From Actinoplanes teichomyceticus ATCC 31121 (GTDB lineage Bacteria > Actinomycetota > Actinomycetes > Mycobacteriales > Micromonosporaceae), in assembly GCF_003711105.1 (NCBI RefSeq), contig NZ_CP023865.1, positions 5,481,001-5,545,000 on the forward strand: a DNA stretch of 64,000 bases. The letters run 5' to 3'. A program made the position numbers and the translations under genes. Below are positions 34,368 to 44,123 of the stretch, piece after piece. The notes under the pieces are model-generated. The model did not search any database. It saw only the letters and a list, made by a program, of their open reading frames with translations, and was not told where the DNA came from. The stretch's first letter is position 1. Each line of letters starts with the position of its first letter.

Positions 34368-34497
34368 CGAATCGAAGTGCACCGATGTAATGAGGACCTG
34401 TCGGGACTGCCGGGAAGGCCTCAGTGGCCGATCCCGATGGTGAGGCGAGTGCCTTCAATGCGGGAGGTCTTGACGCTCTGAGAGGAGCAGCGACGCC

Positions 34498-36990
34498 ATG
34501 TCACACAGCAGAGGCCTCCGAATGACCAGCCTTGTCGCGGCCGCGGCTTTGGCGGTGTCAGTCATCGCGGCCGCCCCGGCGGCTGCCGCGACTGACACAT
34601 GGCATTCAAACGACGACGTCTATCACTACTTCAAGGTGCCGCAATCGGAGGCTGGCAGCATCGTCGGCGGAACGCCGGCAACGCTCGAACTGGAGGCGAA
34701 CATCGGTCCGAGCGGCACCTGGTCGGCGCTCGCGCTGGACCCGAGTGGCTCGGACTACGCCGCGAACGTCGGTCCACTCGAGCCCGGGCTGTACCACTAC
34801 CAGTACACCGCGACCATGCAGGACAGGTCGAAGGTGTCCTTCCGCCAGCCTGGCATTCCGGTGGCGGTGACGTCGAAGCCGAACTGGAACACCTTCTTCG
34901 TGCCGGGCGAGTCGGTCGCATGGATGGACGACATCGCTGCGGGTGGGACGGTGGAGGAGCTGTCCTACAGAAGCCCAGCGGCGGGAGAGAGCCGCACCGC
35001 CGTGGTGTGGACGCCGCCCGGCTACGACTCCGCCCGGGCCGAGGCGTACCCGGTTCTGTACCTGCTGAGCAGCGAGGGCCAGACCGCTCGTGAGTGGCTG
35101 GAGCTCGGCCGGGCGAAGCAGATCCTCGACAACCTGGTTGCAGGCAGGGACGCCAAGCCGATGGTGGTCGTGATGGCTGACGCCAATTCCGCCGACCCCC
35201 GCGCCGAGTTGCTGAACGCCATCGTCCCGGCAGCACGGGCCGGCTACAACATCTCGTCTCGGCCCACCAGTCAGGCGCTCGCCGGTGTCGGCACCGGTGC
35301 CGAGCAGGCAATCAGCGTCCTCCGCAGCGATGCCGGGGCATTCGGCTACGTCGGCTCCTTCTCCGGCTCCGCCGACGGCCCGATCACCAAGGCGGAGGCC
35401 AAGGCGATCAACAAGGGCACCAGACTGCTCCGCATATATGTCGGCAACACGCTCGACCCGTCCTACAACGACAACTACGACCTGCTGGTGGACCTGAAGA
35501 AATCCGGAGTGAAGTACGAGTTCGACGGCGTCAACCCCGACGACGCCACCTGGGACGCGTGGCGGGAGAACCTGCGGGACTTCGCCTCCCGGCTCTTCGG
35601 GCAGAAGGGCGCAGGCCACGGTGCCGGCAAGGGACACCGCCCGCTGCCCAAGCCGTACCAGCCCCCCGCGGCCGGGTCGATCACGACCCCGCACATCGAC
35701 CCGCACGGCATCGTCACGTTCGAGACCGGCACCCAGTGGGCCGACGCCAAGGACGTCACGGTCTGGGGCAACTGGGCCCCGAACGGCCAGTGGTTCCGGA
35801 TCCCGATGGCCAAACAGCCCGACGGCCGCTGGCGCATCACTGTCGGACCGCTCGACGGCTACTATTACTACCGGTACGTGGTCGACGGCGTCGACAAGAA
35901 GGACCCGGCCGACACCGTCAACACCCATGTGATGGAGTCGCAACTTTTCGTGCCGGGCAAGACCGACGCGATGCTCGCCGACGTCCCCGAAGGCAAGGGC
36001 GGCACGGTCTCGCTGATGACCTACAACGGAGGCCAGGGCGCAGAGCGCTACGCGTACGTCTGGACGCCGCCCAGCTACGATCCTGACCGCGAAGCTGCCT
36101 ACCCGCTGCTGTACTTGTACCACGGCGGGGGCCAGAACTACGGCAGCTGGCTCGAGACCGGGCGGGCCAAGCAGATTCTCGACAACCACTATCTCAACGG
36201 GACAATGGTGCCGATGGTCGTGGTCATGCCGGACCAGAACGGCGTCGACTTCTGGACCGACCTCAGCCAGCACCTGATGCCAACCGCGGCGGCGAAGTAC
36301 AATATCTCTACGGATTCGGATGAGCAGGCGCTCGCCGGTCTGTCGTGGGGAGCCATGAACACCCTCAGCACGTGGCTCAGCCACCCGGGCGAGTTCGCCT
36401 ACATCGGTGCCTTCTCGGGCGGCCTGCTCTCCTACCCCACCGTCGATGTCCAGGCGGTCAACGCGAGCACCAAGTTGGCCCGGTTGTACTCCGGTGACGT
36501 CGACTTCACGTACTCGTTCACCCAGGAATCGATGCGGTGGCTGACCTCCCAGGGCATCGAGTACGAGTACGCCGGCACCTGGGTCGGACCGCATGGCTTC
36601 GACATCTGGACGGCGAACCTGGTCGACTTCGTGCCGCGGCTTTTCACGCCTGAGTACCGGTTCGGCGGAGTGCGGCCGCCGCTGGCCGGCGACGGCTCCG
36701 ACGTCGTCAGGGCCGGACGCGCCGTGCCGGTCACGTTTACCCTGACCAGCGCGGACGGCAAGACGGTCACCGACGCGCGGCCGCGTCTCTACCTGGCGAG
36801 GACGACGGACGGTGTGGCCGGCGATCGGGTCCCGGCCACACCCGTTCAGAAGAATGCGGACAACACCGCGCGCTACCGCGCCGGCAAGTACGTCTTCGAC
36901 TGGGACACCGGAGGGCTCGCCCGGGGCGCCTACGAGTTGCAGATCGACCTGGGCAGCTCGGTGCACGCCATCGCTCTGACCATCGACTAA
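34498..36990 (+). CDS. Secreted tandem esterase (Fes/feruloyl-esterase type), first module inactive
   Basis: 830 aa with AGGAG 10 nt before ATG 34498 and a Sec signal peptide (to about residue 32). Two copies of the same architecture follow: an E-set/CBM48-like beta domain, then an esterase-D fold. In the second copy the nucleophile is S616 (GLSWG) and the His is H699 (GPHGFDIW). In the first copy the aligned positions are G265 (GVGTG) and A350 (DDATWDAW), so it cannot work as a serine esterase. The C-terminal ~100 residues (VPVTFTLTSADGK...GAYELQIDL) resemble a PxKF wall-associated domain. Likely acts on esterified plant polysaccharides; the neighbouring LacI regulator supports sugar-linked control. 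Confidence 0.85.
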   Translation: MSHSRGLRMTSLVAAAALAVSVIAAAPAAAATDTWHSNDDVYHYFKVPQSEAGSIVGGTPATLELEANIGPSGTWSALALDPSGSDYAANVGPLEPGLYHYQYTATMQDRSKVSFRQPGIPVAVTSKPNWNTFFVPGESVAWMDDIAAGGTVEELSYRSPAAGESRTAVVWTPPGYDSARAEAYPVLYLLSSEGQTAREWLELGRAKQILDNLVAGRDAKPMVVVMADANSADPRAELLNAIVPAARAGYNISSRPTSQALAGVGTGAEQAISVLRSDAGAFGYVGSFSGSADGPITKAEAKAINKGTRLLRIYVGNTLDPSYNDNYDLLVDLKKSGVKYEFDGVNPDDATWDAWRENLRDFASRLFGQKGAGHGAGKGHRPLPKPYQPPAAGSITTPHIDPHGIVTFETGTQWADAKDVTVWGNWAPNGQWFRIPMAKQPDGRWRITVGPLDGYYYYRYVVDGVDKKDPADTVNTHVMESQLFVPGKTDAMLADVPEGKGGTVSLMTYNGGQGAERYAYVWTPPSYDPDREAAYPLLYLYHGGGQNYGSWLETGRAKQILDNHYLNGTMVPMVVVMPDQNGVDFWTDLSQHLMPTAAAKYNISTDSDEQALAGLSWGAMNTLSTWLSHPGEFAYIGAFSGGLLSYPTVDVQAVNASTKLARLYSGDVDFTYSFTQESMRWLTSQGIEYEYAGTWVGPHGFDIWTANLVDFVPRLFTPEYRFGGVRPPLAGDGSDVVRAGRAVPVTFTLTSADGKTVTDARPRLYLARTTDGVAGDRVPATPVQKNADNTARYRAGKYVFDWDTGGLARGAYELQIDLGSSVHAIALTID

Positions 36991-37004
36991 ACCGTGGGCC
37001 ACAC

Positions 37005-37037
37005 GGCCGGCCCGCCCCGGATCGGGGCGGGCCGGCC
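37005..37037 (+). terminator. Strong hairpin terminator between esterase and LacI genes
   Basis: A 15-bp perfect stem (37005-37019 with 37023-37037) closed by a 3-nt GAT loop, 15 nt after the esterase stop. LacI therefore probably has its own promoter; TACGCT at 37054-37059 is a candidate -10. Confidence 0.85.
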
Positions 37038-37091
37038 GCTGCGTCGGGTCTCATACGCTGGTCGACGAGCCGGCGAGCGGCGGGAGGGGCT

Positions 37092-38138
37092 GTGGCACGC
37101 AAGACCAACGGGTCGGCGACGATGCGCGACGTTGCCCGACTCGCCGGGGTGTCGATCAAGACGGTGTCCAACATCCTCAACGGCTATCAGTACGTGCGTC
37201 CGGAAACCCGCAAGCGGGTGGACGACGCGATCCGTGAGCTGGGCTACCACGTGAATGTGTCAGCGCGGAACCTGAGCCGAGGCCGGACCGGGGCGATCGC
37301 TTTGGTACTGCCGTCGCTGCGCGTTGTGTACTTCGCCGAACTTGCCGACGCCGTCATGCGAGAGGCGTCCCAGCGAGGTCTGACCGTGTTCATCGAGCAG
37401 ACCAACGCCGAGCGCGACCGCGAGTTGCGGGTACTGGACGGCAGCTACCGGTCACGCTTCGACGGCGTGCTGTACTCTCCGCTCGCGCTGGGCCAGAAAG
37501 ATCTCCCGCTGTTCGACGTCGACTTCCCCCTCGTGCTCCTGGGCGAGCGAGTGTTCGATAGCAACCTCGACCACGTCACGATGAGCAACCTCGAGGGAGC
37601 ACGTGCGGCGACCGAGCAGGTCCTGGACCGAGGTGCGACCACGGTAGTTCCCCTGGGAGTCAAGCAAGACCCATCGCCGAGCAGCGGAACGCTGCGGTTC
37701 CAGGGTTTCCGGGAGGCTCTCCGGTCACGAGGGTTGGACGTCGACCCGCGCGCGATCATCGGTGTACCCGACTACTTTCACTCCACCGGCGCCACGACGA
37801 TCGCTCGCATACTCGACAGTGGCGTCAAGCCCGACGCCGTTGTGGCGTTTGCCGACACACTCGCGCTGGGTGCACTCGCCGCCTTTCAGGACCGCGGCCT
37901 ACGGGTCCCCGAGGACGTCCAGCTGATCGGCTTCGACAACATCGACGAAACGAACTACTCTCGACCTCCACTGAGCACCATCGACCCCGGACGCGACATG
38001 ATCGCACACCGGGCAGTCGCCCTGTTGGAAGAGCGGATCCAGCTCCAGATCGACGGCGTGCCGCGAGAGAATCAGCCGGCGCCCCGGAGGATAGTCGTCG
38101 GCTTCGAACTGATTCAGAGGCAGTCGACGCTGCGCTGA
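37092..38138 (+). CDS. LacI-family transcriptional regulator
   Basis: 348 aa, GTG 37092 preceded by GGGAGG. N-terminal LacI HTH and hinge: TMRDVARLAGVSIKTVSNIL, then YVRPETRKRVDDAIRELGY, VNVSARNLSRGRTGAIALV. The periplasmic-binding-protein-like core ends with AFADTLALGALAAFQDRGLRVPEDVQLIGFDNI, as usual for sugar-responsive members. The effector cannot be predicted, but the upstream secreted esterase suggests an oligosaccharide. The candidate operator is at 34356-34367. Confidence 0.93.
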   Translation: MARKTNGSATMRDVARLAGVSIKTVSNILNGYQYVRPETRKRVDDAIRELGYHVNVSARNLSRGRTGAIALVLPSLRVVYFAELADAVMREASQRGLTVFIEQTNAERDRELRVLDGSYRSRFDGVLYSPLALGQKDLPLFDVDFPLVLLGERVFDSNLDHVTMSNLEGARAATEQVLDRGATTVVPLGVKQDPSPSSGTLRFQGFREALRSRGLDVDPRAIIGVPDYFHSTGATTIARILDSGVKPDAVVAFADTLALGALAAFQDRGLRVPEDVQLIGFDNIDETNYSRPPLSTIDPGRDMIAHRAVALLEERIQLQIDGVPRENQPAPRRIVVGFELIQRQSTLR

Positions 38139-38143
38139 GGCCG

Positions 38144-38351
38144 TTGAGATCGGGATGGAGCGCGGACCGGCCACCTCCCGATCGATGTGCCAGGTTCGAT
38201 GTATATCAGCGGTATCACCTATCGGTGCAGCAGACCCCAGCGACCTGGTCCGCAGCGACGTCGGCGTGGAACGGGAAGTTCAACGGCAAGCTCAGCGGAC
38301 GTGACCCGGCGCTGGTCGCATGGCGTTCGTCCGGCGGCAGCACCTCAACGG
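38144..38351 (+). other. Short intergenic stretch, possible gene remnant
   Basis: About 210 bp between convergent genes. The plus-strand frame encodes VQQTPATWSAATSAWNGKF and similar Ser/Thr/Trp-rich sequence that looks like a fragment of an extracellular carbohydrate-binding protein. It has no ribosome-binding site and is too short to identify. Confidence 0.3.
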
Positions 38352-39524
38352 TCACGCGGTGAGATGCACCCCCGGAAAGGGCGGACGAGAGCTATCGAAC
38401 AGAGGTTGCCTGCGGTGGCGCAGGTGCAGGTCGAAGAAGGCGAGCGGGTACGTCTGCTGGATCTTGACCGCCAGGCTCGGACGGAACATTCCGATCCACC
38501 CGGTCAGGTCCTGGTTCGTCATCCCGGTGAGCCGGGCCATCTGCGGCAGCAGCCAGACCGCGTCGGAGCAGGAGAGCTCGGTGCCGTCGTCGATCTGCAG
38601 GTCGCGGCGCCAGCCGTGCAGGTGGGTCCAGAAATCGGCGGCGCTGGAGCCGCCGACGCGCGTGAAGTCGGCGGTCATCATCAGGAACGGCCGGTCGATG
38701 TCGGCGGCGATCGGGGGTTGGCATTGCATCGGGCCGTCCAGGCTGAGCCCGGCCCGGATCCGCCGGTCGTCGATCATGGCCAGGGCGGTCGCGGTGCCGC
38801 CTTTGGAGAAGCCGAACATGCCGATCCGGCGCATGTCGAGGATCTCGGCCAATCCAGCCGGCAGCCGTCGGTGCTCCGCGTCGGGATTACGGCCGGCGGC
38901 GAGGTCCTCGATGCGGTCGAGCACGAACGGGATGTCCGCGGCGTGGTCCCGGGGCGTGGTCGACAGATCGTCGCCGGGGACGCCGAGGCGGCCGTCGGGG
39001 AATTCGGTGAACGCGTCGTACGTGGTGTCGACCGTGACCACGACGTAGCCGCGGCTGGCCAGTTCCTGCACGATGACGGTGGTTTCGCCGCGGTGGCCGT
39101 AGGAGCCGTGGGAGAACACGATCACGGGCCGCCGGCCGAGTGCCCGCAGCGCCGTGGCCCCCTCGCGGCCGGCCGTGAGCGGCGACGCGGCGACGTCGAC
39201 CGGGAAACCGCTGTTGGCGAGCAGGCCGCGCATCGGGGCGTCCGGCAGCCACACCGCTGCCGGACAGCGGCGGGCGTCCGGGGTCGCCGGGTACCAGATG
39301 CTCGCCATCAGCTCGTGGTGGCGAGCCCGCCCGGCAACGCGGTCGGGCCGGGACGTGTCGATCAGGTGCAGTGACACGGTGCCGACCCGGTACGGGCCGG
39401 TCGGCGCGGGCAGCGTGAAGCGGGCCCGACCGGGCGCTGCGGAGGCGGGACATGCTGCGGTGAGCGACCCGGCGGCCCCGGCGGCGAGGGTGGCGGCGAG
39501 CAGCCGGCGACGGCTCAGGGTCAT
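38352..39524 (-). CDS. Tat-exported lipoprotein hydrolase, PAF-acetylhydrolase-like
   Basis: 390 aa. GGAGG lies 5 nt before ATG 39524. The leader SRRRLLAATLAAGAAGSLTAAC combines a twin-arginine motif with a lipobox ending in Cys, predicting a Tat-translocated membrane-anchored lipoprotein. The mature part starts LPAPTGPYRVG, as in the paralogue at 20675-21961, has SHGSYGHRGET in the oxyanion region and the nucleophile in GFSKGG. Last gene of a three-gene leftward operon; its start overlaps the regulator stop (ATGA). Likely an ester or lipid hydrolase at the cell surface. Confidence 0.86.
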   Translation of the reverse strand: MTLSRRRLLAATLAAGAAGSLTAACPASAAPGRARFTLPAPTGPYRVGTVSLHLIDTSRPDRVAGRARHHELMASIWYPATPDARRCPAAVWLPDAPMRGLLANSGFPVDVAASPLTAGREGATALRALGRRPVIVFSHGSYGHRGETTVIVQELASRGYVVVTVDTTYDAFTEFPDGRLGVPGDDLSTTPRDHAADIPFVLDRIEDLAAGRNPDAEHRRLPAGLAEILDMRRIGMFGFSKGGTATALAMIDDRRIRAGLSLDGPMQCQPPIAADIDRPFLMMTADFTRVGGSSAADFWTHLHGWRRDLQIDDGTELSCSDAVWLLPQMARLTGMTNQDLTGWIGMFRPSLAVKIQQTYPLAFFDLHLRHRRQPLFDSSRPPFPGVHLTA

Positions 39525-39868
39525 CGGTCCTCCGTGGTGGTCTCGACGCGGGCGATCAGCGTCCTGAGGCGGCCGATCTCCTCGGCGAGGGCGGTTTTCC
39601 CGGCGGTGGTGAGGGTGATCCAGGTGCGGGCGCGCTTGCCCTCGTAGCCCTTCTCGATGTCGACCAGGCCGGCCGTCTCCAGCACGCTCAGGTGTCTGGA
39701 GAGGTTGCCGGCGGTCAGGTCGAGATGGGTGCGCAGATAACCGAACTCGACCCGCCGTGCTTCGTGAGCGATCGCGAGGATGCCGAGCCGTACCCGCTGG
39801 TGCACCACCTCGTCGAGGCCGATGGTCGGGTGGCCGGTCGGGTCAGGGGCGCCGGTGTCGGCGGTCAT
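39521..39868 (-). CDS. Winged-helix transcriptional regulator
   Basis: 115 aa. Winged helix of the HTH_34/MarR-ArsR-like group (PF13601 type): VRLGILAIAHEARRVEFGYLR, LTAGNLSRHLSVLETAGLVDI, then the wing KGYEGKRARTWITLTTAGK. Such proteins lack a separate ligand domain and often repress their own operon. Overlaps both neighbours by ATGA, so the three genes are co-translated. Its probable operator is the palindrome cluster at 40597-40621. Confidence 0.88.
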   Translation of the reverse strand: MTADTGAPDPTGHPTIGLDEVVHQRVRLGILAIAHEARRVEFGYLRTHLDLTAGNLSRHLSVLETAGLVDIEKGYEGKRARTWITLTTAGKTALAEEIGRLRTLIARVETTTEDR

Positions 39869-40590
39869 CGCTGACTCCGGCGTGCCCGGGCGAAGGCGAT
39901 CCCGGCCGCCAGGAGCGCGACGCCGATGACGAGCTGGGCCGGCGTCATCGACAGCCGCAGCTGCATGGTCGTCGCTGACATGAACGACGGGACCGCCCAG
40001 CCGGGGAGCCGCATGCCGTCGGTCGTCGGTAACACCAGCAGTACCAATACCAGGTAGCCCAGGGTGAACCCCAGCAGCGCGACGTTGCGTTCGAGGCGGG
40101 CCAGCACGAGCAGGGCAAGCCCGATCAGCCCCCACGGTGCGATCAGCCGGTCCAGAACGATCCACCAGAAGGGAACCGGACCGCCTCCGAAGGGCGGGTG
40201 GGTCGGGAAATAGGCGGCCGCCGCCGTGTACGCGGCCGTGAAGACGACGGCTGTCGCGGCTCCGGTGATCGCGTACGGCGCCACGCGGGCGCCCAGCCCT
40301 CGCGCCCGGGCGGCCCGTACATAGCTGACCGCGATCGCCGCGTAGGCGAGCAGGAGCGCGGGCGGCCAGTAGTAGAGCATTCCCCGGCGAGCGAACATGC
40401 AGCCGCTGCCGTCGCAGTGCACCCTCATGAAGAGCCAATCGAAGGGGATCGCCACGAGGGTCACCGCGGCGAGGACCAGCAGCGCCACATAGGTCAGACG
40501 CTGGTCGCGGCGTACGCGGTCGGTCAGGTGGCGTATGTCGAGGAGGAGACGCCGGGGATCATCGCCGGCGGCAACCGAGTCAGCGGTCAT
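39865..40590 (-). CDS. Six-to-seven-span membrane protein of unknown function
   Basis: 241 aa from ATG 40590; the frame extends 16 codons upstream through the operator, so the shorter start is preferred. About 6-7 hydrophobic segments; an extracytoplasmic loop with HCDGSGC could form a disulfide. Not recognised. This arrangement (membrane protein plus PF13601-like regulator) recurs in actinobacteria, suggesting that the membrane protein and regulator form a functional pair. Confidence 0.75.
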   Translation of the reverse strand: MTADSVAAGDDPRRLLLDIRHLTDRVRRDQRLTYVALLVLAAVTLVAIPFDWLFMRVHCDGSGCMFARRGMLYYWPPALLLAYAAIAVSYVRAARARGLGARVAPYAITGAATAVVFTAAYTAAAAYFPTHPPFGGGPVPFWWIVLDRLIAPWGLIGLALLVLARLERNVALLGFTLGYLVLVLLVLPTTDGMRLPGWAVPSFMSATTMQLRLSMTPAQLVIGVALLAAGIAFARARRSQR

Positions 40591-40596
40591 GGCAAT

Positions 40597-40621
40597 AGGT
40601 TTGCACAGCAAACCTGTTTGC
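40597..40621 (-). promoter_or_regulatory. Overlapping palindromic operator
   Basis: AGGTTTGC-ACA-GCAAACCT (40597-40615) overlaps GCAAAC-CT-GTTTGC (40608-40621). Three alternating half-sites GTTTGC lie 7-31 nt upstream of the membrane-protein start. This is the best candidate binding site of the winged-helix regulator encoded in the operon and implies autoregulation. Confidence 0.65.
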
Positions 40622-40670
40622 GCCAGCCCCCAGGCCATCGGCGGGCAGCACTGTGAAGCCGACCTGGCTC

Positions 40671-40746
40671 GGCGGCTTCTTCACGACCTCGACGGTGCGG
40701 TCCGGGTCGGCGGCTTCTTCACGACCTCGACGGTGCGGTCCGGGTC
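40671..40746. repeat. 38-bp perfect tandem duplication
   Basis: Two adjacent identical 38-bp units beginning GGCGGCTTCTTCACGACC in the intergenic region upstream of the membrane-protein operon. The 40622-40905 interval otherwise shows nothing recognisable. Confidence 0.93.
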
Positions 40747-40905
40747 GGCGCAGGCGCGCCGACCGGATCCAGGACCTCGGCGGCATGCTGGACGTGCTGG
40801 GACGCAGGGCGTGCGCGGCAGCGCTTCACCGCACAGAGCGGGTGGTACCGGGTGGCGAAGCGAGTCATCGCGCACCGGGCCGGAGGCGGAGGTCGCACGA
40901 CGAGC

Positions 40906-42504
40906 TCAGGCCCGGGAGAGCAGGTGGCTGACCTCGGGCGGGCCGTCCGCGAGAGCCCGGGCGCGCTCCTCGACGGCCTGATCCGCGCCGGTCAGCCGGC
41001 CGGTGTGCTGGCGCAGGTGCTCGTCCCAGCTGGGCACCAGATAGACCTCCACGAACCGGCCGGCGTGCTCGCCGTCGCGGAACAGCCCCCACCGCACCGC
41101 GCCGGTGCGCAGCCGGCTGCGGCGCACCGCCTGCATGGCCTCGATGAACGCGGTCTCGTGGGGCGGGCTGACCGGGTAGGCGGCGGTGACCAGGACCGGG
41201 CCGTCGTGCTCGTCGGGATCGAGGTCCAGGTGCGGCTCCGGCCAGTACACCGCCGGCTCGCGGTCCAGGCCGCTGGTGTCGCGCATCGGCCACCAGCGCA
41301 GCGTGACCGCCCCGGCCAGCATCAGCCCGGTGGCCGACATCAGCGCCGGCATCAGCCCGGTCAGGTCGGACAGCGCGCCCCAGGCGAGCGCCCCGGCGGC
41401 CTGGGCGCCGGCGAACACCATCTGGTAGACGGCCAGGCCGCGGGCGCGCACCCAGCCCGGCAGGAACAGCTGCATGGCGGCGTTCACGCTGGACAGCACC
41501 AGCACCCAGGCGAGGCCCGCGGGCAGCAGCGCGAGCACCACCGCGGTCTCCGAGCGCGCCAGGGCGAGCACGGCGAGCACGGCCGCGAACGCGAGGCCGG
41601 CGATCAGCAGCAGCCGGTTCAGCGACCAGCGGGCCCGCATCCGGGGCAGCAGCAGGGCGCCGGCCACCGCGCCGGCGCCGACGGCGGCGAGCAGCACGCC
41701 GTACCCGCCCGAGGCCAGGCCGAGGCGGCGGCTGGCGACCAGCGGCAGCAGCGCCCACAGCGCGCTGCCGGGCACCAGGAACAGCGCGGCGCGCAGCAGG
41801 ATCCGGCGCACCACCGGGGAGTGCCGGACGTACCGGCTGCCGGCGCGCATCGCCGCGGCGAACGGCTCCGGCGCGCCGGCCGGCCCGCTGGCCGCGGGCC
41901 GCCAGCGCATGAGCACCAGGGCGAACAGCGCGAACGACAGGGTGTTGAGCCCGAACACCACACCGGTGTCGGTGCGGGCGATCAGCACCCCGGCCACCGC
42001 AGGGCCGACCGCCCGGGCCAGGTTCATGCTGATCGCGCCGAGCGCCGACGCGGACGCCAGCTGCGGGCGCGGCACCAGTTCCGGGATGACGGCCTGCCAC
42101 GCCGGGGCGGTCAGCGCCTGCCCGGCCCCGAGCACGAAGGTGAGCGTCAGCAGCAGCGTGGCCGGCATGTGGTGGGCCAGGGTCAGCACGGTGAGCAGGA
42201 GCCCGACCGCGCTGAGGAACACCTGTACGGCGATGAGCAGCCGCCGCCGGTCGAAGGTGTCGGCCAGCGCGCCGGACGGCAACGCCAGCAGCACGATCGG
42301 CAGCGTGCTGGCCGTCTGCACCACCGCCACCAGGGTGTCCGTCCCGGACTGCTCGACCAGCAGCCACTGCGCGCCGACGGTCTGCATCCAGGTGCCGATG
42401 TTGCTGGCCAGCAGGGCCAGCCAGAGGCTGCGGAACGCGGCGATCCGCAACGGCGCCCAGGCCGGCTGCGGAACCGGGCGGACGGGAGGCGCTTGCGTGC
42501 TCAT
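40906..42504 (-). CDS. MFS exporter with C-terminal antibiotic-monooxygenase-like domain
   Basis: 532 aa. The first ~410 residues form a 12-span MFS transporter of the EntS/MFS_3 type ([23 protein letters not shown], then [13 protein letters not shown] as loop 2-3 motif). The soluble C-terminal ~110 residues ([33 protein letters not shown]...[19 protein letters not shown]) look like an ABM/dimeric alpha-beta barrel domain, a fusion seen in several bacterial EntS-like proteins. Substrate unknown (siderophore or drug). Divergent from the Rieske/FAD gene by 99 bp. Confidence 0.87.
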   Translation of the reverse strand: MSTQAPPVRPVPQPAWAPLRIAAFRSLWLALLASNIGTWMQTVGAQWLLVEQSGTDTLVAVVQTASTLPIVLLALPSGALADTFDRRRLLIAVQVFLSAVGLLLTVLTLAHHMPATLLLTLTFVLGAGQALTAPAWQAVIPELVPRPQLASASALGAISMNLARAVGPAVAGVLIARTDTGVVFGLNTLSFALFALVLMRWRPAASGPAGAPEPFAAAMRAGSRYVRHSPVVRRILLRAALFLVPGSALWALLPLVASRRLGLASGGYGVLLAAVGAGAVAGALLLPRMRARWSLNRLLLIAGLAFAAVLAVLALARSETAVVLALLPAGLAWVLVLSSVNAAMQLFLPGWVRARGLAVYQMVFAGAQAAGALAWGALSDLTGLMPALMSATGLMLAGAVTLRWWPMRDTSGLDREPAVYWPEPHLDLDPDEHDGPVLVTAAYPVSPPHETAFIEAMQAVRRSRLRTGAVRWGLFRDGEHAGRFVEVYLVPSWDEHLRQHTGRLTGADQAVEERARALADGPPEVSHLLSRA

Positions 42505-42603
42505 GCCACCCGTCTACCCGGGTCCGGCACGCTGTACCGCCACGTGACGTTCATCGACGGACACCGCGGGTACTCCCAGGCGGACGGAAAGGGCGGAGCC
42601 GAC

Positions 42604-44121
42604 ATGCTGGCAGGTACGCGCGAGTCGTATTGGATGGACACCACCCCGGCTACCACGTATCCGGCCCTGCCGGACGACATCGAGGCCGACGTGGCCGTGG
42701 TCGGCGGCGGAATCGCCGGGCTGTGCACGGCGTGGGAGCTGACCGAGGCCGGGCGCCGCGTGGCGCTCATCGAGGCCGACCGCATCGCGGCGGGCGTCAC
42801 CGGCTACACCACGGCGAAGCTGTCGGTGCTGCACACGCTGATCTACGACCGGCTGCGCACGTCGTTCGACCGGGACGCGGCGCGGCTGTACGCCACCTCA
42901 CAGCAGCAGGCGGTGGACCGGGTCGCCGAGCTGGCCGCTCGGCTGCGCATCGACTGCGAGCTGGAGCGGGTGCCGGCGTACACCTGGACCGAGTCGGCCG
43001 AGGGCGTGCCGCGGATCCGGGCCGAGGCGGACGCCGCCGCCGAGGCCGGGCTGCCCGCCTCGTTCGTCACCCGGACCGGCCTGCCGTTCCCGGTGGCCGG
43101 CGCGGTCCGGGTGGAGAATCAGGCCCAGTTCCACCCCCGCAAATTCCTGCTCGCCCTGGCCGAGGACCTGACCCGGCGCGGCGGCCGGATATTCGAGCGG
43201 ACCCGGGCGACCGGGCTGCACGAGGGCGAGCCGTGCACCGTCACCACCGAGCACGGGCGCACGGTCACCGCGCGGCAGGTGGTGATCGCCACCCACTACC
43301 CGGTGTTCGACCGGGCGCTGCTGTTCGCCCGCCTGCAACCGCGCCGGGAGCTGGTGGTCGCGGCCGCCATCCCGGCCGGGCAGGACCCCGGCGGCGCCTA
43401 CCTGACGCCCGAGCGGAACACCCGGTCGATCCGCACCGCGCCGTACCGAACCGGGCAGCGCCTGCTGATCGTCACCGGCGAACACTTCACCCCGGGCGAG
43501 GGCGACCCGGCGCAGCGGTGGGAACGCCTGATCGGCTGGACCCGGGAGCGGTTCCCGGACGCGGAGATCGGCTACCGCTGGGCCACCCAGGACAACACCA
43601 CCACCGACGGGGTGCCGTTCATCGGGCCGTTCCACCCGGGCGCCGGCAACGTCTACGTCGCCACCGGATTCGGCGGGTGGGGCATGAGCTCGGGCGTGCT
43701 CACCGGCGCGCTGCTGACCGCGTACCTCACCGGCGCGGCGCCCGCGTGGGCCGAGCTCTACGACCCACGCCGGCTCGGTCTGGCCCGCGAGGCCGGCACG
43801 ATGCTCAAGTTGCAGGCCAAGGTGGCCGGGCACTTCGTCGGTGACCGGCTGCGGCCGTCGCACGCCGACTCGGTCGACGACATCGCGCCGGGCTCCGGGG
43901 CGGTGGTGCGCATCGGCGGGCAACACTGCGCGGCGTACCGGGACCGGGCCGGCGAGGTCCACGCCGTGTCGGCCCGCTGCACCCACCTGGGCTGCCTGGT
44001 CGCGTTCAACGACGCCGAGACCGCGTGGGAGTGCCCGTGTCACGGGTCCCGGTTCGGCATCGACGGCTCGGTCCTGCAGGGACCGGCGAACCGGCCGCTG
44101 CCGCCGGTGCACCGGGAGTAA
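42604..44121 (+). CDS. FAD-dependent oxidoreductase with C-terminal Rieske [2Fe-2S] domain
   Basis: 505 aa. GGAG 7 nt before ATG 42604; the much longer open frame upstream is antisense to the MFS gene. DAO-type Rossmann fold with [10 protein letters not shown] (34-39 GGGIAG), an acidic E in ALIEADRI, and [12 protein letters not shown] near the C-terminal FAD site. The Rieske domain has C459-T-H461 and C477-P-C-H480, complete for cluster ligation. This Gly/D-amino-acid-oxidase-like plus Rieske fusion is frequent in actinobacteria and its substrate is unknown. The next gene starts 2 nt after its stop, so they are likely co-transcribed. Confidence 0.92.
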   Translation: MLAGTRESYWMDTTPATTYPALPDDIEADVAVVGGGIAGLCTAWELTEAGRRVALIEADRIAAGVTGYTTAKLSVLHTLIYDRLRTSFDRDAARLYATSQQQAVDRVAELAARLRIDCELERVPAYTWTESAEGVPRIRAEADAAAEAGLPASFVTRTGLPFPVAGAVRVENQAQFHPRKFLLALAEDLTRRGGRIFERTRATGLHEGEPCTVTTEHGRTVTARQVVIATHYPVFDRALLFARLQPRRELVVAAAIPAGQDPGGAYLTPERNTRSIRTAPYRTGQRLLIVTGEHFTPGEGDPAQRWERLIGWTRERFPDAEIGYRWATQDNTTTDGVPFIGPFHPGAGNVYVATGFGGWGMSSGVLTGALLTAYLTGAAPAWAELYDPRRLGLAREAGTMLKLQAKVAGHFVGDRLRPSHADSVDDIAPGSGAVVRIGGQHCAAYRDRAGEVHAVSARCTHLGCLVAFNDAETAWECPCHGSRFGIDGSVLQGPANRPLPPVHRE

Positions 44122-44123
44122 CG

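Noticed and set aside
40852..42603. Very long upstream extension of the Rieske/FAD gene
   Set aside because: It is the antisense of the MFS exporter; the internal ATG 42604 has a ribosome-binding site and begins the FAD domain.
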